This document shows positions 33,524 to 44,539 of a DNA stretch of 64,000 nt, in pieces. Made by a program: the position numbers and the translations under genes. The stretch is taken from contig NC_061512.1 in the NCBI RefSeq assembly GCF_022539505.1, positions 149,961,962-150,025,961 on the forward strand, written 5' to 3'. The notes below the pieces were generated by a model. That model made no database searches, was not told the DNA's origin, and saw only the letters and a program-made list of their open reading frames with translations. Each line of letters starts with the position of its first letter. Within the stretch, counting starts at the first letter, position 1. Origin of the DNA: Lolium rigidum. Lineage: Eukaryota; Streptophyta; Magnoliopsida; Poales; Poaceae.

Positions 33524-35096
33524 TCATACGTCCCAAACGTATCCATAATTTCTTATGTTGCATGCTACTTTTATGATGATACTCACATGTTTTATACACA
33601 CTTTATGTCATTATTATGCATTTTCCGGCACTAACCTATTGACGAGATGCCGAAGAGCCAGTTGTTGTTTTCTGTTGTTTTTGGTTTCAGAAATCCTACA
33701 AAGGAAATATTCTCGGAATTGGACGAAATCAACGCCTAGGGTCTTATTTTTCCACGAAGCTTCCAGAAGACCGAAAGGGAAACGAAGTGGGGCGACGGGG
33801 CGTCGACACCACAGGGCCGCGCGGCCAGGGTTGGCCCCGCGCCGCCCTAAGCTGTGGGCCCCTCGTCAGCCCTCCGACTCCGCCCTTCCGCCTACTTAAA
33901 GCCTTCGTCGCGAAAACCCCAGTACCGAGAGCCACGATTCGGAAAACCTTCCAGAGACGCCGCCGCCGCCAATCCCATCTCGGGGGATTCAGGACATCGC
34001 CTCCGGCACCCTGCCGGAGAGGGGAATCATCTCCCGGAGGACTCTTCATCACCATGATCGCCTCCGGATTGATGTGTGAGTAGTTCACCCCTGGACTATG
34101 GGTCCATAGCAGTAGCTAGATGGTTGTCTTCTCCTCATTGTGCTATCATGTTAGATCTTGTGAGCTGCCTATCATGATCAAGATCATCTATTTGTAATGC
34201 TACATGTTGTGTGTCAAGTTGATTATCAATCTATCATATATGTGTTGTTTATGTTCTTGCATGCTCTCCGTTGCTAGTAGAGGCTCTGGCCAAGTTGATA
34301 CTTGTGACTCCAAGAGGGAGTATTTATGCTCGATAGTGGGTTCATGCCTCCATTGAATGCAGGGACGGTGACATAAACTTCTAAGGTTGTGGATGTGCTT
34401 GTTGCCACTAGGGATAAAACATCAATGCTTTGTCTAAGGATATTTGTGTTGATTACATTACGCACCATACTTAATGCAATTTTGTTGTTGTTTGCAACTT
34501 AATACTGGAAGGGGTTCGGATGATAACCTGAAGGTGGACTTTTTAGGCATAGATGCATGCTGGATAGCGGTCTATGTACTTTGTCGTAATGCCCTGATTA
34601 AATCTCATAGTAGTCATCGTGATATATGTATGTGCATTGTTATGCCTTCTTTATTTGTCAATTGCCCAACTATAATTTTTTCACCCAACATGCTATTTAT
34701 CTTATGGGAGAGACACCACTAGTGAACTGTGGACCCCGGTCCATTCTTTACATCTGAAATACAATCTGCTGCAAACTCTGTTCTTTACTGTTGTTCGCAA
34801 ACAAACATCATCTTCCACACTATACATTTAATCCTTTGTTTACAGCAAGCCGGTGAGATTGACAACCTCACTGTTACGTTGGGGCAAAGTACTTTGATTG
34901 TGTTGTGCAGGTTCCACGTTGGCGTCGGAATCCCTGGTGTTGCGCCGCACTACACTTCTCCACCAACAACCTTCACATGCTCCTTGACTCCTACTGGTTC
35001 GATAACCTTGGTTTCTTACTGAAGGAAAACTTGCTGCTGTACGCATCACACCTTCCTCTTGGGGTTCCCAACGGACGTGTGTCTTGCACGCCATCA
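33524..35096 (+). repeat. Element 3 3' LTR
   Basis: This 1573-bp LTR starts TCATACGTCCC and ends GCACGCCATCA. Compared with the 5' LTR it lacks about 33 bp near 34210 and carries many substitutions. Confidence 0.88.
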
Positions 35097-35480
35097 CCGG
35101 CCAAGTTTGAATCCTGGCGGCCCCAATTTTTTCCCTTTTTAAAAAATTGATTTAACCTTATAATAAATAGTAGAATACACCAAAATAAAAGGTATAAACA
35201 ATTATAATTATGTAGAATATTTAAAATAATATAGAATGTAGAAATATCCAAAAACATAAATTATTTTTCTATTTTGATCGACACAATGTGTATATTAACA
35301 ATATGCATTCCATTATTATACAAAAAGAAACATAATTATCTTTTCACAATCTTCTTGCCTTCTTTCTTGCGGTTGAATATTTTAAACCCAGAACTCCTTG
35401 AGTTCTTCTCTTGAATGGACGGCCTTTATTAGTTAGGGTGGTCCTGCTTCTTCTTGTTGTGTATGGTGCTTCATCGTCGT
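35097..35480. other. AT-rich flank of element 3, probably CACTA 3' region
   Basis: The second target-site copy (CCGGC, 35097-35101) is followed by AT-rich DNA with no gene. It leads into the decayed C-terminal end of the CACTA transposase read on the minus strand. Confidence 0.45.
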
Positions 35481-38400
35481 CGTCATATTCCATCTTCGGG
35501 TCGCTCTACTGGTCGAAGTCTAGCTCGTTGGCGGCTCCATCCGTTCCGATGATGCTCCTTTTGCCTCTCCTCATGACAAGACGGCTGGGCTTTGCGGGTC
35601 GGTAATGAAGAAGCATTGGTCCACTTGGGAAGCTAGTACCCATGGCTCATATTTCGCGGTGACCTTTGCGCCCGCGGTCTTGGATTCGGCTTCGGGTATA
35701 ACCATGGTGGTGAAATACCGGTCTTATTTTACGACGCTCTTGGCCCACCTTACATGGAACATCGGCACATTCTCTCCGGCGTAGCTCAGCTCCCAGATCT
35801 CCTCGATCCTTTTGTAGTATCTCTGCTTGACGTCACCGGTGTAGGATTCCATCGTTACCCCCCGAGTTCTGATAATCGTTCTTCATGTCCTTTTCCTCGC
35901 TGTAGAATGTGTAGCCGTTGATATCGTACACCTAAAATGTCATCAGCTTGTGTTCAGCGCCCTGTGACAAGGCGAATATGAGTTTTTCTTCCGCAGAAGA
36001 ATCCTCGTCTATAGGGTACGCCAATATCTTCTCCTTGAACCATCGCGTGAAGGTTGTGTTGTGCTCTTTGATTATATCTCCGTCCGTCCTTTGTTGGCCC
36101 TTGTCATTTTACGTCTTTGCGATAAAGGTTTTGTGCTCTACCACCCAAGGATCGACCACGTCTATGTGTTGTAGCGCGACTAGTTTTGCTCTTTCAAAGT
36201 TGGCGATTGGAGCCTTGAAGTCGACATGCGTTTCACGGCTACCCTCACAGTGACCCTATCCAGCGAGCTTCCCGAGGTGCCTGTTTACGGGCAGACCAAC
36301 GGGGTTCTCGATTTCTAGATAACTCGTGCAGAAGGAGATGAACTCTTCGGTCAGAAAGCCCTTGGATATGCTTCCGTCTGGACGTGCCCTTTTGCGAACG
36401 TATCCTTTGATGACACCATTCATCCTTTCGAACGACATCATGCTGTGCAGGAACGTCAGACCCAGTTGGATGATATCCTCCACGATATGTGCCAGCAGAT
36501 GCACCATAACATCAAAGAATGCGCGCGGGAAGTACATCTCAAGCTCGCACAGTATCACCACGATCTCTTCCTGTAGCCTTCTGAGTTGGCTCACGCCAAT
36601 AGGCTTCCGAGAGATGACATTGAAAAAGTTGCATACGCCAAAAAGCATTTCACGGACGTGCACGTCCATGATCCCACGGATTGCAACCGGAAGTATCTGC
36701 ATCATCAGCACGTGACAATCGTGAGACTTCATCCCACTGAACCTCTACTTCGCTTTGTCTAGGTACCTGCTTATCTTCCCTACGTAACTGTAAGGAAGAT
36801 TTACTCCTAGGAGACATTCGAAAAACTGCTCGGTCTCCTTCTGACTTAGAGTGAACCACGCGGGGGGCAGTAATATTCGATATTCTTGGCCTTTTTTTCC
36901 CTTGCGATGACTTTGTGTGTCCTCCGCCTCATCATCATCGTTGTCAACGTCATCATCATCATCATTAGGGTTTCCCCCGTGAAGCTCCTCCCTAATCCCA
37001 ATTGATAGCAAGTCATACCTTGCTTTCGCCCATCTTTGGTCCTCTCTGGCATGTTGAAGAGGGTACCAAGTAGACTCTCGCACACGTTCTTCATGATGTG
37101 CATGACATCAAGGCTGTGAGGCACACGGAGGATCTTCCAGTACGGCAAGTCCCAGAAAACAGACCTCGTCTTCCATACCTTAAGCAGCGGCTTCGATGCC
37201 TTTCGCTTCTTTCCCGGAGGTGGGCACTCTTTCCAATTTTTTAATAGCTCGTCTATTTTATCGCCGCTCCTCGTACGTGGTCGTCTTGACCATCGAACAA
37301 ATCCTTGTGTTTCCTCCATGGGTCTTCATCGTGAAGCCACCTTCGATGTCCCACGAACATCGTTTTCGAGGACCCGAGATCTCTATCTAGCTGGCAAAAC
37401 GTTGTGTCATCCATGCACCTGATGCATGCATTGAATCCGTGGACCAACTGCCCCGCGACATATCCGTAACCAAGAAAGTTGTGCACCGTCGTGAGCAGTG
37501 CGGCTCTCATCGAGAAATATTCTTCCATGGCGGCGTCCCATGTATTGGCAGGTGCATCCCATAGCGTGGCTAGCTCCTCTTTCAGAAGCCCCATATACAG
37601 ATTAATGTCATTCCCTAGTTGTTTCGCCCCTTCAATTAGCATACTCATTTGAATGTACTTCCTCTTCATGCACAGCCAGGGGGGAGGTTGTACATCCACA
37701 CATATACGCGCCAGGTGCTATGCGTGCTGCTCTGGCTGCCTAACGGATTGACTCCATCGCTGCTCGTGCCCAGCCTTATGTTGCTAGGATCGTCCCCAAA
37801 TTTTGGGTACTCGAGGTTCAACGCATTCCATAAGCTAGCATCCGAAGGGTGTCTCAACATTCTCCTTTTCTTTATCTCCGCATCATTTGCGTCATCTTCT
37901 CGCTTCCTCATCTCCGCGGGCCAGTGCATTAGCTTTTCTTGCTTAGGGTCTGCGAAATACCGCTACAGACAAGGAGTGATCGGAAAGTACCACACCACCT
38001 TCCGAGGATCTTTCTTCCCCTTCTTGTATCGCCTGACGCCGCACTGCGGACATATGGTAGACTCCGCGTGCTCGTTCCGATAAATGATGCAATCGTTCAA
38101 GCACACATGGTATTTCACGTACGGTAAATCCAGAGGACACACGATTTTTTTAGCCTCCTCGATACTAGTCGGACACGTGTTCCCTTTGGGAAAACGTTCG
38201 TGCCAGAATGACATGTTGTCGTTGAAGGATGTGTCGGTCGTTTTGTGCTTTACCTTCATCTCCAGAGCCATGAGCGTTACTTTCAGGCGGGTATCCTCCG
38301 GCCTGCATCCTTCATACAATGGAGTAACCACGTGTATCTCTAGTTGATCCATCTTGGCTTTCTCTCGGGTGTCAGCTCTTGTGTTACTCGTCTTGTTGAG

Positions 38401-38785
38401 AAGCAGCTCTTCAAGATAAGGGTCCTGCACCCAGTCCATCAATGATGTTCCATCGTCTTCATATTCATGATCGTCATGATGACCTCCATCTTGATATTCC
38501 TCATTAGGTCCATGATCTCCTACATTGTGATCATTATAATCTCCGGGATCATCTACATTGTGATCATGATCATGTTCGGGATCTTCTACATTGTGATCAT
38601 GTCCGAGATCTTCTACATGGTGCTCACCTCCTTCCTTATTTCTTGAAATCCCATGGACAGATTCATAACCATCTTCATCACCTTCCCACTGATAGCCATC
38701 CATGAAACCACACACGAGAAGGTGGTCCGGCACCATATCGAATTTAGGGTCCATAAGGCTCGTCAGCTTGCATCTTCGACACGTC
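35480..38785 (-). pseudogene. CACTA (En/Spm-type) transposase, decayed
   Basis: Read on the minus strand, the domain order fits a grass CACTA TNP2-type transposase. There is a Cys-containing N-terminal region (about 38785-38650, DHLLVCGFMDGYQW) and an acidic His/Asp-rich linker (38640-38400). The Transposase_21 region follows: EEAKKIVCPLDLPYVKYHVC and the Cys pair CPQCGVRRYKKG near 38040, FLGYGYVAGQLVHGFNAC near 37440, and DLPYWKILRVPHSLDVMH near 37120. Then come a DUF4218-like region (36732-36256, SHDCHVLMMQILPVAIRG) and a DUF4216-like end (about 35930-35500, VPMFHVRWAKSVVK). It is split by stops and frameshifts, one of them at 37027-37028 where CG replaces CAG. No catalytic competence is expected from this copy. 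The 5' end is replaced by Gypsy sequence. Confidence 0.8.
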
Positions 38786-38990
38786 CTGTTTTTCTTCAGC
38801 ACCAGGACTGGGTTTGCCAGCCACTTGGGGTGCTTGATTTCCATGATGAATCCGGAAGAAAGTAGCCGGTTCACCTCATTGGCGATTGCGCGTCAGCTTT
38901 CTTCACCTACAGGTCGCATCGTCTGTCTGACGGGACGCGCAGTGGGATCAATGTGGAGTTTGTGCTCAACAAGTTCTCTCGGGACACCTA
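38786..38990 (-). pseudogene. Gypsy reverse transcriptase, N-terminal fragment
   Basis: The minus strand shows the usual start of Gypsy reverse transcriptase: HIDPTARPVRQ, then after a stop codon NEVNRLLSSGFIMEIKHP and KWLANPVLVLKK. It then passes directly into CACTA coding sequence in the same frame. The catalytic part is absent. Confidence 0.75.
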
Positions 38991-39057
38991 GCATATCAGA
39001 AGGTTTCCATGCAAAGATATCTCGATTCTCACGGAGAAACTTGATGAGCGCGCTTTC

Positions 39058-39720
39058 CTATTGGGCGGACAGGCCCGTCCCAATGATAACCTGCCTACTC
39101 GGATCATTCCCTGCCAAATCTACTCGGTGTGTGTCAGTCGTCGGCTGGAAGGTCGCCGTGGACGAGTCGAGCTCAGTTGGCTTCTTGAGGATGGCGGGGT
39201 CATTGTGGTCAACCGGGTACTTGGCGAGTTTGCGCCGTTGTCCTCGCACTCTAGGGCGAGGTCTGGGTCGCTGCGGACGGTGATGACGCCGCGTGGCCCA
39301 GGCAGCTTCATCATGTTGTAGGGCGTGGCCATGAATTTGGCGAACGCCTGGCGGCCGAGGACGCAGTGTTACGGGCTGCGGAAGTTGACCACCTCGAAGG
39401 AGGTCCGCTCAGTGCGGTAGTTAGCCGGTGTGCCGAAGGTCACCAGCAGTGTGACCTTGCCGATTGGGAAGGCCTTCCGTCCGGGAACGATGCCGTGGAA
39501 GGTGACGCTCGTCGTCTTGAGGCGTGAATCGGGTAGTCTGAGCCGCCGGAAGGTGTCATAGTACATGATGTTGATGGAGCTCCCTACGTCCATCAGAGTC
39601 TTCGGGATCCAGTACTCGACGACCTTGGGTTTGACGATTAGGGCCACTCACCCTGGGTACTCAATGCGTGGGGCATGATCTTCGCGGCTCCGCGTGATGC
39701 TCTGCTCGGACCAGTTGAGC
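39058..39720 (-). pseudogene. Gypsy aspartic protease region, degraded
   Basis: The frame 39647-39369 encodes a retropepsin-like segment with LMDVGSSINIMYYDTF, where D-G/S-S surrounds the catalytic Asp and Val replaces the usual Gly, followed by VTFHGIVPGRKAFPIG. The downstream linker to reverse transcriptase (LPGPRGVITVRSD, near 39300) is split over two frames. Protease matures Gag-Pol; this copy is probably inactive. Confidence 0.7.
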
Positions 39721-41330
39721 TAGCAGGGGACATCTGTGACGACTGCGTTGACGGCCACTGCTCGTGCGAGGACATTCTTGTCGCGGCGGTCGCCGAGTCC
39801 GGTGAAGGTGTGGAGGGATCCGACGCTGCGACCGAACCCGTCCTCCTTAGGCTGGTCCTGATCCTTGTTGCGATCTTTGTTCTGGTCGCCGCTATTGTTT
39901 TCCTTGGGGTGGTGGGCCTTCTCTATCTGCTTGAGGGAGAAGCAGTTCACAGTCGTGTGCGTGGAGGGCTTTCCTTCCCTGCTGTGGTAGATGCACGGGG
40001 CATCCTGCAGGCTGTGCGGGTCGAATCGCTTGCCCGAGGGGCGATCTTCCCTTGGGGCGCGATTGTCGCGGCGGGAGTACTTCGATTCGCGCTGCCCGTA
40101 GTCGGCGCTAGCGATGAACTCAATGTTGCCGCCGTTGGCGTGGCGCTTACCGTTGCTTGGGCGAGCAGCTCGGTGTAGCCTTGGATGCCCATCGCCATGG
40201 TGTACGAGTCGATCCAGACCGTGGGGTCGATGTGTGTGTCGTACTTCTCGATGTCGCGGGGTCCCTTCAACCCTTGAGGGTAGGGCTCGCCCCTTATCAT
40301 GGGGCCGAAGCATGTTGGGCCGACCCGGTTGAATGCGCTTTGGCGTGGGGGCTCGTCCACGTAGTTCTCGTTCAAGCGGTTGCGCGCTCGCCACGCTTGG
40401 TCGTTGATGATGTGCGTGCGCGTGTTGATTGGCTGCTCATTGGCGGCTACCATCGCTCTTGGGAGGCGCGACTCGACTCGGTTGTTGGACGAGTGAGCAG
40501 CGCGCGGTGCCGGGGGTGGGCAGTTGTTGACATTGGCGACTGCACAATTTGCCACCGTGGAGGATGCATCGCGACTGGTCGTGGAGCGTGAGTACAACCG
40601 CCGCTGAGAGTCCACAGTGGCGTGCTACTGCTCCAGGGCCTTGGCGACTAGGGCCTCGGCGTGCTGGATGAAGATAGTGCCTTCCCTAGTGTCAGGGAGG
40701 TTGGCGAGGGCGGCCTGTGCGGCAGCGACGTTGTCTGGCGGCGACGAGTGGAGGGGCAGTCCGTTGACGCCGACTTCCACGTGAGGGATCGACCGGCCTC
40801 CGGGTGGCGGTGGTGGTGGTGCCGCGCCGTGCGCCACACGGCCGGCGGCGGCCCGGCTCGACTCCGGGACGCCGTGGTTCTGGAGTTGGGCGACCCGAAC
40901 ATCTCCATCCGGATCATCGAAGTTGAGGCCGCTGGGAAAGCCCTGCTCGCGATCGCGCTCGATGCGCAGGCGATTGCGTTGCTGGCGATATTGTGAGACG
41001 GCTCTCACCGAATCTCTCTCGAGGCGGAATTTCTTCTGCTCGACGAGCTCCTTCTTCCTCTGCTCCTCCAGAGCCGCCCGATGCGCTTCAATCTCGGTTG
41101 CGTTCGCGTTCGTGGGAGGGGCGTGAAGAAGGGATCAGGCGGAGGGGGCGCTTCGTCGCCAATCGCCGTGAGAATGGCGGTGGGATACTGGTATTGTGGG
41201 ATGCCGGTGGAGTCGGACTCCGAGTGGCTATCGAAGAGGGGGAGGATGGAGTGGGGTCCTCGTAATCGCTTGGGTTGGAGACAAGGGTGATGGAGTCCAC
41301 GAGTGACGCCACGACGATGCATCCGGTGAC
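39720..41330 (-). pseudogene. Gypsy gag, degraded and internally deleted
   Basis: Several minus-strand frames together form a gag. There is an N-terminal coiled region (about 41008-40625, SQYRQQRNRLRIERDREQGF) and a capsid start (40615-40150, containing PTVWIDSYTMAMGIQG). A clear internal deletion follows, then the basic C-terminal part with a knuckle-like segment (DAPCIYHSREGKPSTHTTVN, about 40000) ending near 39720. Proline-, arginine- and alanine-rich composition gives many open shadow frames on the plus strand. Confidence 0.7.
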
Positions 41331-41676
41331 CAACGTCACGGCCGCCGAATCAGCATCGTCCTCCAGAGCCGACTCGTCCTTGGTGTGCGCCTCGCCGGAT
41401 AGAGGGAGAGTGGTCGTGAGGAGCTGCCCAACGCGTAGGGGTCATGCAGCTGGCCGGGGCGAACCTCGGTGGGGTCGCTGACGCCAGTGAGACCGACGAA
41501 GAGGTTGATCGTGCCGACCGGCACCATCCAGGCGTGTGAGAGGGGTGATGGAGCCGGGTGGTAGGTGCTCAGCTGGATGTGGAAGAAGTTGCATGTGGCG
41601 ATCATCCTGCCGGAGGCGACCGGCTGACAGACAGGCGAGTAGAGCCTCACCGCAGGTCGGAGGCCTGATGTCCCAC

Positions 41677-41694
41677 GCCCCATGGTGGGTTCCA
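41677..41694 (-). promoter_or_regulatory. Primer-binding site, tRNA-Lys type, degraded
   Basis: The minus strand reads TGGAACCCACCATGGGGC. It differs from the complement of the plant tRNA-Lys 3' end at three positions, all of which look like decay at CpG. It lies 1 bp inside the LTR end. Confidence 0.6.
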
Positions 41695-41695
41695 C

Positions 41696-42240
41696 TGTCG
41701 TGGATGTGACCACGGCAGGTGCTGCAGGGTGCATCACTTCGTTGATGCGGGAGCAAGGAGAAATAACCATCTGCGGAGTGAGGTGCACAGGACGCAAGGT
41801 TTTACCTAGGTTCAGCCCCTCCAGAGAGTAAAAGGCCTACGTCCTGCTAGATCCTATTAGTCAGTGGAGAATTACAATGGGGAGGGGGGCTCAGTCGGCG
41901 GCTATTTGCCAAGAGCAATGCGGGAGAGATTGGATCTCAGATGGTGTGTCTTCTAGGGTTTAGCTCGGGGGTTTATATGGACACCCCCGATCTAGGGTTA
42001 CATGGAGATAAGTCGAATCATATCAGTTGCTACTAATCCGGGATTCATTGCTCCACGCCCAAGTAATCTTTTTCTTCAGTCGCCTGGGCCTTCAGCCTAG
42101 TCGCCCCTCTTCAGGGTTTTAGAACAGTCGCACCAGGGTCTTGGGGCCTAGTCGCCTCCGTCGACTCGAACTCTCCTTGGGCCTCCTTCTCCGTGGCGAG
42201 TGAGACTGGTGGCACACCCCCCTAGGGAATACCCCCATCA
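41696..42240 (-). repeat. 5' LTR of the truncated Gypsy element
   Basis: A 545-bp LTR on the minus strand from TGATGGGGGTATTCCC (42240) to CATCCACGACA (41696). It holds a TATA-type CCATATAAACCCCC near 41975. Confidence 0.7.
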
Positions 42241-42594
42241 TGCCTCACCCATGTTCTATCCATCAAGTGACACTGATCTGCACAATATTCGGAGGCTTGA
42301 AATTTTAGAAAATTGACCAAAAATACTTCCAGAGCGTTCTAAAATTGCACACTACTCGGAGACAGTTATTTTAGGACGGATGTACTAGTAATATATGGAT
42401 GATACTTTTATAGGGTTTTTTTCTATAAACGGAATATATTAAAATCAGAAGATACCAATTACACCCATCATCTCCAACAATGCAACATCCTAATGTAAAC
42501 AGATGCACACAGCCAAAAAATAGAAAGAGGCCAGAGCCTTACCGTGGCTGCAACCTGCCGGCCTAAAGAAGTGGTTATTCGGAGTAGGCTGGAC
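42241..42594. other. Unassigned spacer with Stowaway-like remnant
   Basis: About 350 bp without a gene. TTATTTTAGGACGGATGTAC (about 42369-42388) resembles the terminal consensus of Stowaway MITEs. The rest includes TATATTAAAATCAGAAG, which I cannot place. Confidence 0.35.
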
Positions 42595-42743
42595 CACTAC
42601 TAGGAAAACCCTTACCACCGGCGCACCAATTTGGCCTTCTGCCGGCGCACTGGAGCCCGCCGGTGCGAACAGGCCGGTGATAACTGGTTGTTGCCGGCGC
42701 ACCAGCCTGTGCGCCGGCGGTAGCTCAGTTATTGCCGGCGCAC
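42595..42743 (+). mobile_element. CACTA transposon terminus with subterminal repeats
   Basis: CACTACTAGGAAAACCC at 42595 is a typical CACTA terminal inverted repeat. It is followed by at least five direct or inverted copies of the motif GCCGGCGCAC. The element is cut after 149 bp by element 6. Sequence at about 57890-57914 carries the same GCCGGCGCAC motif and may be the far part of the same or a related CACTA. Confidence 0.75.
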
Positions 42744-44336
42744 TAATACGTCTCAAATGTATCTATAATTTCTTATGTTCCATGCTACTTTTATGACAAT
42801 ACTCACATGTTTTATACACACTTTACATCATTTATATGCATTTTCCGGCACTAACCTATTGACGAGATGCCGAAGAGCCAGTTGTTGTTTTATGCTGTTT
42901 TTGGTTTCAGAAATCCTACAAAGGAAATATTCTCGGAATTGGATGAACTCAACGCCCAGGGTCTTATTTTTCCACGGAGCTTCCAGAAGACCGAAGAGCA
43001 TACGAAGTGGGGCCACAAGGGGCCGTAACCATAGGGCGGCGCGGCCAGCATGGGGCCCGCGCCGGCCTATGGTGTGGGGCCCCTGTGCCTCCTCCGGTTC
43101 TTCCCTTCCGCCTACTTAAACTATCCGTCGCGAAAACCCTATTACCGAGAGCCACGATACGGAAATAGTTCCAGAGACGCCGCCGCCGCCAATCTCATCT
43201 CGGGGGATTCAGGAGGCCTCCGGCACCCTGCCGGAGAGGGGAATCATCTCCCGGAGGATTCTTCATCACCATGATCGCCTCCGGACTGATGTGTGAGTAG
43301 TTCATCCTTGGACTATGGGTCCATAGCAGTAGCTAGATGGTTGTCTTCTCCTCTTGTGCTATCATGTTAGATCTTGTGAGCGGCCTATCATGATCAAGAT
43401 CATCTATTTGTAATGCTACATGTTGTGTTTGTTGGGATTCGATGAATATGGAATACTATGTCAAGTTGATTATCAATCTATCATATATGTGTTGTTTATG
43501 TTCTTGCATGCTCTCCGTTGCTAGTAGAGGCTCTAGCCAAGTTGATACTTGTAACTCCAAGAGGGAGTATTTATGCTCGATGTTCATGCCTCCATTGAAT
43601 GCGGGACGAGTGACGAAAGTTCTAAGGTTGTGGATGTGCTTGTTGCCACTAGGTATAAAACATCAATGCTTTGTCTAAGGATATTTGTGTTGATTACATT
43701 ACGCACCATACTTAATGCAATTGTCTCGTTGTTTGCAACTTTATACTTGGAAGGGGTGCGGATGCTAACCTGAAGGTGGACTTTTTAGGCATAGATGCAT
43801 GTCTGGATAGCGGTCTATGTACTTTGTCATAATGCCCCGATTAAATCTCATAGTAGTCATCATGATATGTATGTGCATTGTTATGCCCTCTCTATTTGTC
43901 AATTTCCCAACCGTAATTTGTTCACCCAACATGCTATTTCTTATTGGAGAGACACCACTAGTGAACCGTGGACCCCGGTCCATTCTTTTACATCTGAAAT
44001 ACAATCTACTGCAAACTCTGTTCTCTACTGTTCTTCGAAAAGGAACATCATTTTCCACACCATACGTTTAATCCTTTGTTTACAGCAAGCCGGTGAGATT
44101 GACAACCTCACTGTTACGTTGGGGCAAAGTATTTTGATTATGTGGTGCAGGTTCCACGTTGGCACCGGAATCCCTGGTGTTGCGCCGCACTACACTCTGT
44201 CACCAACAACCTTCACGTGGCCCTTGACTCCTACTGGTTCGATAACCTTGGTTTCTTACTGAGGGAAAACTTGCTGCTGTACGCATCACACCTTCCTATT
44301 GGGGTTCCCAACGGACGTGTGTTTCACGCGCCATAA
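42744..44336 (+). repeat. Element 6 5' LTR
   Basis: This 1593-bp LTR starts TAATACGTCTC (consensus TGATACG) and ends CGCGCCATAA (consensus ACGCCATCA). Both termini are mutated, so this copy is unlikely to be mobile. Confidence 0.85.
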
Positions 44337-44347
44337 AGCATATTTTC

Positions 44348-44364
44348 TTGCACCGTTGCCGGGG
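44348..44364 (+). promoter_or_regulatory. Primer-binding site (tRNA-Asp), element 6, two mismatches
   Basis: It reads TTGCACCGTTGCCGGGG against the perfect TGGCGCCGTTGCCGGGG. Confidence 0.75.
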
Positions 44365-44539
44365 AGATCAAGACACGCTGCAAGGGGAGTCTCCCACATC
44401 CAGTCTCTTTACTTTGTTTTTGTCTTGCTTTACTTTATTTTATTTACTGCTTTGTTTGTTCTCTATATCAAAAACACAAAAAATTAGTTACTAGCTTTAC
44501 TTTATTTAGTTTTCTTTACTTATTTTTATTACTGCTAAA

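Larger units (their letters stand above)
7233..35096 (+). mobile_element. Element 3: old Athila-like element hosting three later insertions
   Basis: The 5' LTR is 7233-8833 and the 3' LTR is 33524-35096. Own internal sequence is 8834-11210, 25695-25887 and 32565-33523, about 6.7 kb in total with the LTRs, matching the size of elements 4 and 5. Each break is confirmed by colinearity with the 3' region of element 2. The flanks TCGGC (7228-7232) and CCGGC (35097-35101) are a target-site duplication with one mismatch, and the LTRs differ by substitutions and a ~33-bp deletion near 34210, consistent with greater age. It encodes only a trimmed gag-like protein and lacks polymerase. Confidence 0.88.
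38786..42240 (-). mobile_element. Truncated Gypsy element fused to the CACTA
   Basis: In minus orientation: 5' LTR 42240-41696, degraded tRNA-Lys-type primer site, gag remnants, aspartic protease and the first ~65 codons of reverse transcriptase. There the element stops inside the CACTA transposase. No 3' LTR is present, so the join is a deletion or recombination breakpoint rather than an insertion edge. Confidence 0.78.

Noticed and set aside
39675..40591. Plus-strand frames opposite Gypsy gag (39675-40178, 40157-40591, 40661-41481)
   Set aside because: Long only because the gag is GC-rich; the minus strand carries the gag and protease signatures.
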